Assembly: GCA_024697645.1 (NCBI GenBank) | Contig: JAILFH010000021.1 | Coordinates: 1 to 32,028 of the forward strand | DNA: 32,028 nucleotides | DNA from: Prevotella sp. | Lineage (GTDB): Bacteria; Bacteroidota; Bacteroidia; Bacteroidales; Bacteroidaceae | Direction of reading: 5' to 3' | Part shown: one piece after another, positions 24,477 to 31,784 of the stretch | Layout of the letters: each line of letters begins with the position of its first letter | Position numbering within the stretch: position 1 is the stretch's first letter | Notes under the pieces: model-generated | Seen by the model: only the letters and a program-made list of their open reading frames with translations | The model's database searches: none | Told to the model about the DNA's origin: nothing | Made by a program: the position numbers and the translations under genes

Positions 24477-24534
24477 AAAGGCCCAATCGGATATAAAACA
24501 TTTGGGAAGGTCCATTCGGATATAAAACATTTGA
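24477..24534 (+). repeat. 29-bp tandem duplication upstream of the DUF3108 gene
   Basis: Two copies, 24477-24505 and 24506-24534, share TCGGATATAAAACATTTG and differ at a few positions. They fill the whole gap between the Ig-like lipoprotein stop and the DUF3108 ATG, so the second copy holds the translation start region. Confidence 0.85.
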
Positions 24535-24537
24535 AAT

Positions 24538-25383
24538 ATGAAGAAAAAGATTCAACAAAATAAATGGCTCAGAAAGTTGATACTGGCATTCGTTCCTGTT
24601 TGCCTGCTGGCTTTCGCACCGCTCAATAGTCAGGCGCAGTGTACGTTTAAGAACACGGCGTTCAAGTCGGGTGAAATCCTTACTTACAACCTTTATTATA
24701 ACTGGAAGTTTGTCTGGGTGAAGGCTGGAACGGCCTCAATGTCAACTGTCAGCAGTACGTATAAAGGTCAGAAGGCTTGGCGTGCAAGTCTGATAACCCG
24801 TGGTAACAAAAAGGTAGACGATCTGTTTGTTTTGCGCGACACATTGCTCTGTTATGCTTCAGACGATATGGCTCCGCTGTATTATCGTAAGGGTGCGCGC
24901 GAGGGCAAACACTACACCGTTGATGAGGTGTTTTATTCCTATCCTAACGGAAAGTGTGCCGTCAATCAGCATCGTCAGCGTAACGATGGTTCGCACTTGT
25001 GGGGAAAACACGTGTATAACGATTGCATCTACGACATGCTGAATATGTTCATCCGCGCTCGCTCGTTCAATCCTACGGGTTGGAAAAAGGGATATGTCGT
25101 TAACTTTGAAATTGCTGACGGCGATGGCAAGACGCCTGCACAGATTAAATATCGTGGTAAGGCGAACATCAAAGGCGATAATGGCGTGAAGTATCGTTGT
25201 CTGCAACTTTCCTATCTCGAACTCGAGGACGGAAAGTATAAGCGCATCGTCGATTTCTATGTGACCGACGACGATAATCACATCCCCGTGCGCCTCGATA
25301 TGTTCCTCCGTTTTGGTTCGGCTAAGGCATTTATCGTAGGACTTAAAGGCTATAAAAACCCCATTTCATCGGTAGTAAAGTAA
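24538..25383 (+). CDS. DUF3108 exported protein
   Basis: The 281-residue protein has a signal peptide (about 1-33, cleavage after SQA or AQA) and then one DUF3108 domain. This shows the typical start FKSGEILTYNLYYNWKFVWV and TASM, the central DTLLCYASDDMAPLYYRKGA, and the C-terminal DFYVTDDDNHIPVRLDMFLR followed by GSAKAFIVGLKGYKNP. The fold resembles a lipid-binding beta-sheet sandwich in related families, but no function is known. No lipobox is present, so it is probably periplasmic. It follows the Ig-like lipoprotein after 62 bases, with no recognisable promoter except the 29-bp duplication, and ends the GH3-led operon before a repeat block and a hairpin terminator. Confidence 0.85.
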   Translation: MKKKIQQNKWLRKLILAFVPVCLLAFAPLNSQAQCTFKNTAFKSGEILTYNLYYNWKFVWVKAGTASMSTVSSTYKGQKAWRASLITRGNKKVDDLFVLRDTLLCYASDDMAPLYYRKGAREGKHYTVDEVFYSYPNGKCAVNQHRQRNDGSHLWGKHVYNDCIYDMLNMFIRARSFNPTGWKKGYVVNFEIADGDGKTPAQIKYRGKANIKGDNGVKYRCLQLSYLELEDGKYKRIVDFYVTDDDNHIPVRLDMFLRFGSAKAFIVGLKGYKNPISSVVK

Positions 25384-25388
25384 CATTC

Positions 25389-25640
25389 GAGGATGAGTTC
25401 CGCCGTTGGCGGCTTTAAGAAAACAAGAAAAAACATAAGAAAACAAAAGAAAACATTTGGCGCGTTGCGCCAAGTATTACGCTGACGCGACAAAAGAAAA
25501 CCGCAGACCAAACGAGGCAGAGTTATAAGTAATCAAAAAGCGGGCTGAAAGCCCAACTCGCTCCTAGCCCAGGGCAACGCCCTGGGTTTATAGATGAACA
25601 ACAAATATTCGCCCTACAGGGGCAAAAGATTTATAATCAA
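25389..25640. repeat. Dispersed mosaic repeat, copy E
   Basis: In order it contains hairpin H, CCGCCGTTGGCGG (25400-25412); an A-rich linker; hairpin TTGGCGCGTTGCGCCAA (25457-25473) followed by GTATTACGCT; CCAAACGAGGC; and the 104-bp module at 25531-25634. Copies B and C contain the same modules in the same order, with extra DNA between. It sits directly after the DUF3108 stop. Confidence 0.9.
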
Positions 25641-25660
25641 GAATTCCTAAAAATAATAAC

Positions 25661-25712
25661 GAGTTTCAAGCCAGAAAGAGAAATATCTCCCTCTACTTGA
25701 AACTCATTTTTT
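25661..25712. terminator. Hairpin terminator between convergent genes
   Basis: GAGTTTCAAG (25661-25670) pairs perfectly with CTTGAAACTC (25696-25705) and is followed by A and six T residues (25707-25712). The inner AGAG/CTCT can extend the fold. It suits the plus-strand GH3-DUF3108 unit. On the minus strand the flank is only weakly T-rich, so it may act less well for the SpoIIE gene. Confidence 0.75.
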
Positions 25713-25752
25713 ATCTTTAGATTACCAATGATCTTCTCTCTGCTCTCCTTGC

Positions 25753-27966
25753 TTAATCAACCAAATTCTTTCTCAACGTGAGGACATTGCATCCATCCAC
25801 GCGTTCGTAGTTGATAGAATCCATGAGTTGTCTGACGAGGAAGATGCCGAGACCTCCAATGGGGCGATCCTCCGCACTCAGAGAGACGTCTGCCTTCTCT
25901 ATAGCGGTGGGGTCGAAGGGCGAACCGTTATCCGTGATAATGAACTTCAACCTTCGGTCGCTCGCTTCAGCGTCAATCTTGATATTGCCCACAGTTCCAG
26001 TAGGATAGGCGTATTTCATCACGTTCACGACGGCTTCTTCCATCGCGAGGTTCATGTTTGCATTATCTTCCATCGACATTCCCAGTTCTTCGGTAATACC
26101 ATCAACAAACTCGTTCAGTTGCGGAACGGTCTTCACGTCATTGGGTAGCACGAGACTGCGCTTCAGAAGAATTGTACTTGCCTCTCTCGTATACGACAAA
26201 GCAAGCATAGTCAGGTCGTCGCTCTGCTCGGCACCATCTACAAACTGCATCATCGACTGTCGCATCAGCCCTATGAATTTCTCAGGATCTTGCTCACGAC
26301 AGTTGCTTGTAGCGACTTTAAGAATCCTCTCTTCTCCAAATTGCCCATGATTAATGTCCTCGGCTTCAGTAAGTCCGTCGGTGAAGGAGAATACAATGCT
26401 ATGAGGTTGAATTCTGATTTCCTGACCTTCATATTTATAGTCACGAATCACGCCCATGGGAATATTCGAAATCACGGGCAGCAGAGTAGGCTCGCCTTTC
26501 TCAGGCACGATGATGGGGGCATCGTGACCAGCATTGCAATAGCGGAGTCTTCCCGTGGGAAGGTCGAGCACTCCCACGAAGCAGGTCACGAACATCAGCG
26601 ACTCATTGGTTTCGGTGATGGTCTCGTTGATCATCTCCACAATGCGTGTAGGGTTCGACTCATGACTTGTGGCGGTGCGGAATTGGGAGCGAGTGACGGC
26701 CATCACCAGCGACGCGGGTATGCCCTTTCCTGAAACGTCGCCAATGCAGAAGAACAGTTTTTCATCGCGAATATGGAAATCGAACAAGTCGCCACCCACT
26801 TCCTTTGCTGGTTCCAGTAGTCCGAAGATTTCAATGTCGTCTCGTTCGGGGTAGGGAGGGTACTTCTTTGGAATCATTGACTGCTGAATGCTTCGCGCCA
26901 CTTGCAGTTCTCCACCGATACGTTCCTTTTCTGACTTGATTTCCTGAATGCGCTTGGTCTGTCGGGCAACAGCCAGAAGGATGAAGCCAAGCAGGGCGAG
27001 GCCTCCTGTGACCATTAGGAACATATTTCTTCCCAGTCGGCGCAGATCGCCATATACATCACTGTCCTTTGTCGTAATGGCCATCGACCAACCTACGCGA
27101 TCGTCCAGAGGTGCATAGTAGAGATAGAGTTTCTCCTTCTGGTCGTTGTAGATAGTGAGGTTTCCGCTCTCTCCCGAAAGAATGCGTTGTGTGAGCGATT
27201 GGGCCAGTGTGTCCTCCGTATTTCCCAAAATGGCCAGCGCCACTTCTTTCGTGTTCGTGAGGCTGTCAACAGGGCTTACCAAGATTTCTCCTGAATGAGA
27301 GACAAGGATGTTGGAAGTCTTGAGGCTGGAGACATCATCGTTGATGACACGATTGAGCCAGTCGAGTGAAACGTCGATGAACATCACTGCAGTGATATGC
27401 CCATCATAGTCGAATACAGGCATCGAATAACTGGTTGAAAGTCGCTTGGTGGTCAGTCCCACATACGGGTCAGCCCAATAGGCGTTTCCTGACTTCAGCA
27501 CGCCCTGATACCATTCTCGTTGCGTGTAGTCATACTCCATCCGCGACATTGTGATATCAGAAATGCTGTCCTCGACAACATCATAGGCGAAAGAGCCAAT
27601 CTTCTCTCCTCCGTTTTCCTCAGGCACATAGGCAATGCCGCATCCCATCACATGAAGGTTCTCGTTGACTACATGATGAATGAGTTCTTCGGTGGCAAAC
27701 AACGAGTCGCTGTGCATGGGTACTGCCCAGACGTTGTTTTTCAGGGCGAGTTCCATACTGCTGACAATGGTGTGAATCTTCAGACTGGCCTCGTTCAGTT
27801 CACTTGCCGCTCGTCGGTCGATACTTCTGCGAACGCTATTGTAAGAATAATAGTAAAGCACAGCCAGCATCGCTCCAATGAGCAGTGTTGCTCCTGTGAT
27901 AAAAAGCACGATGCCCCATTTTTGGAAAAAAGCAGCAGTGCGTTCTATTCTCGTTGTCTTATTCAT
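25753..27966 (-). CDS. Membrane sensor protein: dCache, SpoIIE/PP2C phosphatase and RsbW-type ATPase in one chain
   Basis: The 737-residue protein has membrane helices at about 18-40 and 314-334 around a dCache-like sensor, with REWYQGVLKSGNAYWADPY at 150-168. A short coiled coil follows (about 338-366), then a PP2C/SpoIIE phosphatase (about 372-592) with metal motifs GGDLFD (391-396), GDVSGKG (409-415) and SDDLTML (582-588). The C-terminal HATPase_c_2 domain (about 605-735) has N-box LAMEEAVVNVMKYAY, DNGSPFDP (679-686) and GGLGIFL (704-710). Such proteins control anti-sigma-factor antagonists by dephosphorylating a STAS protein, while the RsbW-like domain can phosphorylate it. No STAS or sigma gene is nearby, so the partner is elsewhere. 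It has its own promoter and is monocistronic by spacing. Confidence 0.92.
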   Translation of the reverse strand: MNKTTRIERTAAFFQKWGIVLFITGATLLIGAMLAVLYYYSYNSVRRSIDRRAASELNEASLKIHTIVSSMELALKNNVWAVPMHSDSLFATEELIHHVVNENLHVMGCGIAYVPEENGGEKIGSFAYDVVEDSISDITMSRMEYDYTQREWYQGVLKSGNAYWADPYVGLTTKRLSTSYSMPVFDYDGHITAVMFIDVSLDWLNRVINDDVSSLKTSNILVSHSGEILVSPVDSLTNTKEVALAILGNTEDTLAQSLTQRILSGESGNLTIYNDQKEKLYLYYAPLDDRVGWSMAITTKDSDVYGDLRRLGRNMFLMVTGGLALLGFILLAVARQTKRIQEIKSEKERIGGELQVARSIQQSMIPKKYPPYPERDDIEIFGLLEPAKEVGGDLFDFHIRDEKLFFCIGDVSGKGIPASLVMAVTRSQFRTATSHESNPTRIVEMINETITETNESLMFVTCFVGVLDLPTGRLRYCNAGHDAPIIVPEKGEPTLLPVISNIPMGVIRDYKYEGQEIRIQPHSIVFSFTDGLTEAEDINHGQFGEERILKVATSNCREQDPEKFIGLMRQSMMQFVDGAEQSDDLTMLALSYTREASTILLKRSLVLPNDVKTVPQLNEFVDGITEELGMSMEDNANMNLAMEEAVVNVMKYAYPTGTVGNIKIDAEASDRRLKFIITDNGSPFDPTAIEKADVSLSAEDRPIGGLGIFLVRQLMDSINYERVDGCNVLTLRKNLVD

Positions 27967-27994
27967 CCCTTTTTTATATATCGGTTTGCAACTA

Positions 27995-28002
27995 CAAAAT
28001 TA
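27995..28002 (-). promoter_or_regulatory. -7 box for the SpoIIE-type sensor gene
   Basis: The minus strand reads TAATTTTGTAG, matching TAnnTTTG, 28 bases before the ATG at 27966. The rest of the gap up to the repeats at 28183 (28003-28182) shows no gene or structure that I can recognise. Confidence 0.55.
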
Positions 28003-28182
28003 CCCATTTTTTCGTAAAAATGATGATAAATAAAGAAAAAATATTCAATGATCACCTTAATTATATCGTTCAAAACCTTTTGAGCATTGGTTTGTTAACG
28101 CCTTTGCTTGTTTTCCTTTTTGGGGAATGTTGATGCAACAGCGTTTTGGAAAGGAACTGATTTTAATGGGGATTCAGCATCC

Positions 28183-28263
28183 TTACTTGAGTATTTAGCC
28201 TTATCCTACTAATTTGAGTGTTTATCCTTATCCTACTTACTTGAGTGTTTAGCCTTATCCTAA
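28183..28263. repeat. 27-bp tandem array, three units
   Basis: Units at 28183, 28210 and 28237, each exactly 27 bases, share TTGAGTnTTTAnCCTTATCCTA. The last unit ends 3 bases before the stop codon (28267-28269, minus strand) of the next gene. Confidence 0.92.
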
Positions 28264-28266
28264 ATC

Positions 28267-29520
28267 TCAATAGAGTTGGAAAACTGCAGGCAGATTGGCG
28301 AGTTCCACTTCCCGCTTACGCGATTCTTCGGTTCCATAGCGCAGATACCACGAACGAGGCAGTTCCTCCCACTTTCTTGTTGCCGTTTCGCCCTCCATCA
28401 TATCAGGATTCTCGCTATTTGTATCCTCAGAGGACAGGCTCCCCATATTTTTTGATATGCTTAATTTCGCCTCCATATTTGGGAATCCACCGCCAATCTG
28501 CTGTTCGTAGGCTTCCTGGTCTTTGTCGGTTTCTGCATCCTGCGTTTCCATATAGAGTTTATAGTTCACCGTTTCTGGGTAGAAAGTCCCGTCGTCTCGT
28601 TCGCGATAGTTGACGCGATAGAATCGAGTCCATTTGTTCACCTTGTAGCCGCTAAGCACGCGAGCCATTGCGTAGAGCGCCATCGGCATTCGTTCGTGGC
28701 GATTGGTTTCGGTTCCAGTGAATCGATAGGCCGACAGCACAACACAGCGCGCAGTATCAAGGACCAATCGTCCTCGGTCGTCGGTGCGGTTTTTCGAGCG
28801 GAATACGAGTTCCACTTCCCCTCTACTTCGTCCTTCGTATTCGGGGTCTTCTGCCCATCGGTGGTCCTTGATGAAACTATTCGTGAGTTCCGCCATGAAG
28901 TCTTCGCTGAGCATGCGTCGGAGGTTTGTCACATCGGTCAACTTTGTGGAATCGCTACTGACGATGAGACTCGAATCGGGCAATATGGCATAGAGCGAGT
29001 GGTCTGCATCCCGCATTCGCATCAGCCCGGTGAGATGGTAGCGATAGAGGCTCCGCTTGTCGATGCTTTCCGTTTCGTAACTGAACGCCAGCGTATCGCT
29101 CTTCGAAAAATAGTGCTGGTCTTTCAGTTTGGCTGCTCGTTTGAGTTTACGTCGAATCCATTCAGGCTCTTTGTTTGTCACCACCACTTCTGCCGTCTGC
29201 TGATATCGGGGCTTCATCCACAGCGTATCAGGCAATTGTCTGACCTGTTGCTGTTCGTAGTTCAGGTGTGATATGGTCATTCTTCGGAACGGGAATCGAA
29301 CGATTGCCACACCGTCCTCATCACTGATGGCTGCCTGAAATCGCCCCCCTTCCTTCGTATAGAGCGAAGCCCGCACCACAGGTTCGTGAGTGTAGGCATC
29401 GGCAACAACTACTCTCTGCTCCTGCGCCTGTAAGTTTAGGCTGAAGAGCAGGACAACAAGGATGGTACATGTCCTAATCCCTATTGAATTTGCCACAGAT
29501 GGAACGAATTTCTTATTCAT
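28267..29520 (-). CDS. Exported CarboxypepD_reg-like (TonB-receptor N-terminal-like) protein
   Basis: The 417-residue protein has a signal peptide (about 1-32, cleavage near LQA-QE). A CarboxypepD_reg-like beta domain follows (about 34-110) with VVADAYTHEPVVRASLYTKEGGRFQAAISDEDGVA, though split by divergent residues, and then an A-E-V-V-V-T segment like the start of a TonB-dependent receptor plug. Instead of a plug and 22-strand barrel, about 300 residues follow that I cannot assign (DUF-like, rich in charged and aromatic residues, with RSLYRYHLTGLMRM and KVNKWTRFYRVNYRERDDG). Similar stand-alone proteins are common in Bacteroidales, with no known function. It is probably periplasmic or attached to the outer membrane. 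Tandem arrays flank both ends of the gene. Confidence 0.8.
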   Translation of the reverse strand: MNKKFVPSVANSIGIRTCTILVVLLFSLNLQAQEQRVVVADAYTHEPVVRASLYTKEGGRFQAAISDEDGVAIVRFPFRRMTISHLNYEQQQVRQLPDTLWMKPRYQQTAEVVVTNKEPEWIRRKLKRAAKLKDQHYFSKSDTLAFSYETESIDKRSLYRYHLTGLMRMRDADHSLYAILPDSSLIVSSDSTKLTDVTNLRRMLSEDFMAELTNSFIKDHRWAEDPEYEGRSRGEVELVFRSKNRTDDRGRLVLDTARCVVLSAYRFTGTETNRHERMPMALYAMARVLSGYKVNKWTRFYRVNYRERDDGTFYPETVNYKLYMETQDAETDKDQEAYEQQIGGGFPNMEAKLSISKNMGSLSSEDTNSENPDMMEGETATRKWEELPRSWYLRYGTEESRKREVELANLPAVFQLY

Positions 29521-29541
29521 CTTTCAATCAAGAGTAATCAT

Positions 29542-29674
29542 CTTTTAATAAAGAGTCATCATAACGATTTTTAATCAAGAGTCATCATCACTATTTTTTT
29601 GTAAAGAGTAATCATAACGATTTTTTCGTAAAGAGTCATCATCACTATTTTTTTGTAAAGAGTAATCATAACTA
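29542..29674. repeat. 26/27-bp tandem array with alternating unit types
   Basis: Five full units start at 29542, 29568, 29594, 29621 and 29648 (26, 26, 27, 27 and 27 bases), and a partial unit lies at 29521-29541. Units ending GAGTAATCATAAC(G/T)A alternate with units ending GAGTCATCATCACTA in the last four, each preceded by a T-tract. The array fills the gap between the lrp-type gene and the downstream gene, both on the minus strand, so it covers the latter's expected promoter region. Confidence 0.92.
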
Positions 29675-29702
29675 TCAACTTTCCACTCTCAACTCTCAAC
29701 TA
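29675..29702. repeat. Short heptanucleotide array overlapping the lrp-type stop codon
   Basis: On the minus strand this reads TAGTTGAGAGTTGAGAGTGGAA..., in-register TTGAGAG-type heptamers like those at 18150-18205 but inverted. The first three bases are the TAG stop of the Lrp-like gene. Confidence 0.8.
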
Positions 29703-30161
29703 AATATTGATTCCGTAGTTTTGTTTCACTTCGCCCATAACGAAGGTACTTTCGAGGGAGCCGAGCGATTCTATCGTACCTAACTTGTTGAGTACGAAGT
29801 CCCGGTATTGCTGCATGTCTCGTGCCCTTATCTTAAGTAGATAGTCATAGTTTCCCGACGTGTTGTAGCATTCGGTCACCTCGGGAATCTGCTGAATTCT
29901 TTTGACAAAGTCGGCAGCAATATCGCGGTTCATGTGCCGAAGTTTCACGTTGCAGAAGACAATCAGTTCGAGGCCAAGCAACTCTGGGTCGAGAATGGCC
30001 ACATAGCGCTTGATGAACCCCTGTCGTTCCAGTCGTTTTAGGCGCTCGAAGACGGGAGTCTGTGTCAGGTGAACTGCCTCTGCGAGTTCTTTTGTGGTGA
30101 GTTTCGCATTGTTTTGCAGCGTTCGGAGTATCTGCAGGTCGGTTGGGTCGAGTTGTTCCAT
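29700..30161 (-). CDS. Lrp/AsnC family transcriptional regulator
   Basis: The 153-residue protein has an N-terminal HTH (about 4-52) with ILRTLQNNAKLTTKELAEAV and the recognition helix LTQTPVFERLKRLERQG. A C-terminal RAM (effector-binding) domain follows, with GLELIVFCNVK, IPEVTECYNTSGNYDYLLKI (about 91-110, the ligand loop) and LGSLESTFVMGEVKQ. Length and layout are typical of feast/famine regulators that sense amino acids as octamers. It is divergent from metY with interleaved promoter elements, so control of metY and of itself is a natural inference; this pairing is common in Bacteroidetes. The TAG stop falls within a heptanucleotide array. Confidence 0.92.
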   Translation of the reverse strand: MEQLDPTDLQILRTLQNNAKLTTKELAEAVHLTQTPVFERLKRLERQGFIKRYVAILDPELLGLELIVFCNVKLRHMNRDIAADFVKRIQQIPEVTECYNTSGNYDYLLKIRARDMQQYRDFVLNKLGTIESLGSLESTFVMGEVKQNYGINI

Positions 30162-30227
30162 AGAATTTTTTTCTATTTAGGCCGCATTTTGGGTATGCTG
30201 ACCTTACGTTTGTTTTACTTACGGCTA

Positions 30228-30257
30228 CAAAGATAGAAAAATTTTCTTAATTACAAA
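30228..30257 (-). promoter_or_regulatory. Promoter for the Lrp-like regulator
   Basis: The minus strand has TATCTTTG at 30228-30235 (-7) and TTTG at 30254-30257 (-33) with an 18-base spacer. The ATG is 66 bases downstream. Confidence 0.5.
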
Positions 30258-30263
30258 AACATA

Positions 30264-30294
30264 TTGGATGATATTTCTAAATTTTATAACTTTG
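30264..30294 (+). promoter_or_regulatory. Promoter for metY, close to the divergent regulator promoter
   Basis: TTG at 30264-30266 and TAACTTTG at 30287-30294 are 20 bases apart and match the Bacteroidetes pattern. The two -33 elements of the divergent genes lie within 7 bases of each other, so one bound regulator could cover both. The leader of about 80 bases shows no recognisable riboswitch. Confidence 0.6.
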
Positions 30295-30382
30295 CACCGT
30301 CGAAAGTTCTATAATTATATCAACTAAGCAGACAAAATGGATTGAGAGAATTAAATGAATGTAAAACTAACAAAAAACAAAA

Positions 30383-31675
30383 ATGATGGAACAGAAAAAA
30401 CTTCGCTTCGAGACCCTACAACTACATGTAGGACAAGAACAACCCGACCCCGCAACTGATTCGCGCGCGGTACCCATTTATCAGACCACGAGTTACGTTT
30501 TCCACAATTCCCGGCATGCAGCCGACCGATTCGGTCTTCGCGACCCGGGCAACATCTATGGCAGACTGACCAATTCCACTCAGGATGTGTTTGAAAGTCG
30601 TGTCGCTGCTCTCGAGGGTGGAGTTGCAGGACTTGCTGTGGCTTCGGGAGCAGCCGCAATCACTTACGCGCTGCAAAACATCTGTCAGCATGGCGATCAT
30701 ATCGTCGCAGCCGACAACCTCTATGGTGGTTCGTTCAACCTTATCACCCATACGCTTCCTACGCAAGGCGTTGATTATACGATTGTTACGGTAAACAATC
30801 TGGAAGCACTTGAGCATGCAATTCGTCCCAACACGAAAGCCGTTTTCGTGGAGACGTTTGGTAATCCCAACTCAGATATCACCAATTTCGAAGGGGTGGC
30901 TGAGGTTGCCCATCGTCATGGGATTCCGCTGATTGTCGACAACACTTTCGGCACGCCCTATCTCATTCGCCCGATGGAACATGGGGCCGACGTTGTCGTT
31001 CATAGCGCCACAAAGTTTCTGGGGGGTCACGGGTCTTCGCTTGGCGGGGTCATCGTTGATGGAGGCACCTTCGACTGGAAGGCGAATGCCGACAAATTCC
31101 CCACGTTGGCCAAGCCCGATCCGTCTTATCACGGTGCAGTGTTCGCCGATGTTGCTGGCGCTGCCGCGTTTGTCACTCGCATTCGAGCCGTTGTCCTGCG
31201 TGATACAGGTGCGGCCATCTCGCCTTTCAACGCGTGGGTTTTGCTTCAGGGCGTTGAAACCCTTTCACTTCGTGTTGAGCGCCACGTTTCCAATACGCTG
31301 AAGGTGGTTGAGTTCCTGTCGAAGCATCCGAAAGTGGCGAAGGTGAATCATCCGTCTTTGCCTGATCATCCTGATCACGAACTCTACGAGAAATACTTCC
31401 CACAAGGTGGTGGTTCCATCTTTACTTTTGAGGTGAAGGGTGGAGTTGAGGAAGCCTGGCGGTTCATCGACTCACTGCAGATCTTCTCCCTGTTGGCGAA
31501 TGTGGCCGATGTGAAAAGCCTCGTGATTCATCCTTACACCACGACCCATTCACAGATGTCGCCCGAGGAACTGGCTCAGCAGCACATCACGCCTTCTACG
31601 GTTCGCCTTTCGATAGGCATTGAGCATATCGACGACATCATTGACGATTTGGCTCAGGCATTGGACAAAATCTGA
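30383..31675 (+). CDS. metY: O-acetylhomoserine aminocarboxypropyltransferase / sulfhydrylase
   Basis: The 430-residue PLP enzyme belongs to the Cys/Met-metabolism family and has the MetY length. Start motif LRFETLQLHVGQEQPDPAT and RAVPIYQTTSYVF are typical of O-acetylhomoserine sulfhydrylase. The PLP lysine is Lys211 in VVHSATKFLGGHGSSLGG, and IVDNTFGTPYL (184-194) holds the cofactor-contacting Asp. SIGIEHIDDIIDDL closes the protein. It makes homocysteine from O-acetylhomoserine and sulfide in methionine synthesis, in the cytoplasm. ATG codons occur at 30383 and 30386, and either may be used. It is divergent from an AsnC-type regulator and appears monocistronic. No terminator was recognised between 31676 and the next repeats. 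Confidence 0.95.
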   Translation: MMEQKKLRFETLQLHVGQEQPDPATDSRAVPIYQTTSYVFHNSRHAADRFGLRDPGNIYGRLTNSTQDVFESRVAALEGGVAGLAVASGAAAITYALQNICQHGDHIVAADNLYGGSFNLITHTLPTQGVDYTIVTVNNLEALEHAIRPNTKAVFVETFGNPNSDITNFEGVAEVAHRHGIPLIVDNTFGTPYLIRPMEHGADVVVHSATKFLGGHGSSLGGVIVDGGTFDWKANADKFPTLAKPDPSYHGAVFADVAGAAAFVTRIRAVVLRDTGAAISPFNAWVLLQGVETLSLRVERHVSNTLKVVEFLSKHPKVAKVNHPSLPDHPDHELYEKYFPQGGGSIFTFEVKGGVEEAWRFIDSLQIFSLLANVADVKSLVIHPYTTTHSQMSPEELAQQHITPSTVRLSIGIEHIDDIIDDLAQALDKI

Positions 31676-31784
31676 AAAGGAAAAACTGTCAGTGCGTTGT
31701 ACCAAAAAATCGATGCAATAGTCATGCCGCGATTGTGTTTAAGGAATCAATAGAAAGTCTTGATAAAACTTCATGAGAAAAGAG

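Noticed and set aside
30295..30382. SAM or other methionine-related riboswitch before metY
   Set aside because: The leader of about 80 bases is A-rich and lacks the conserved multi-helix core or a terminator stem.
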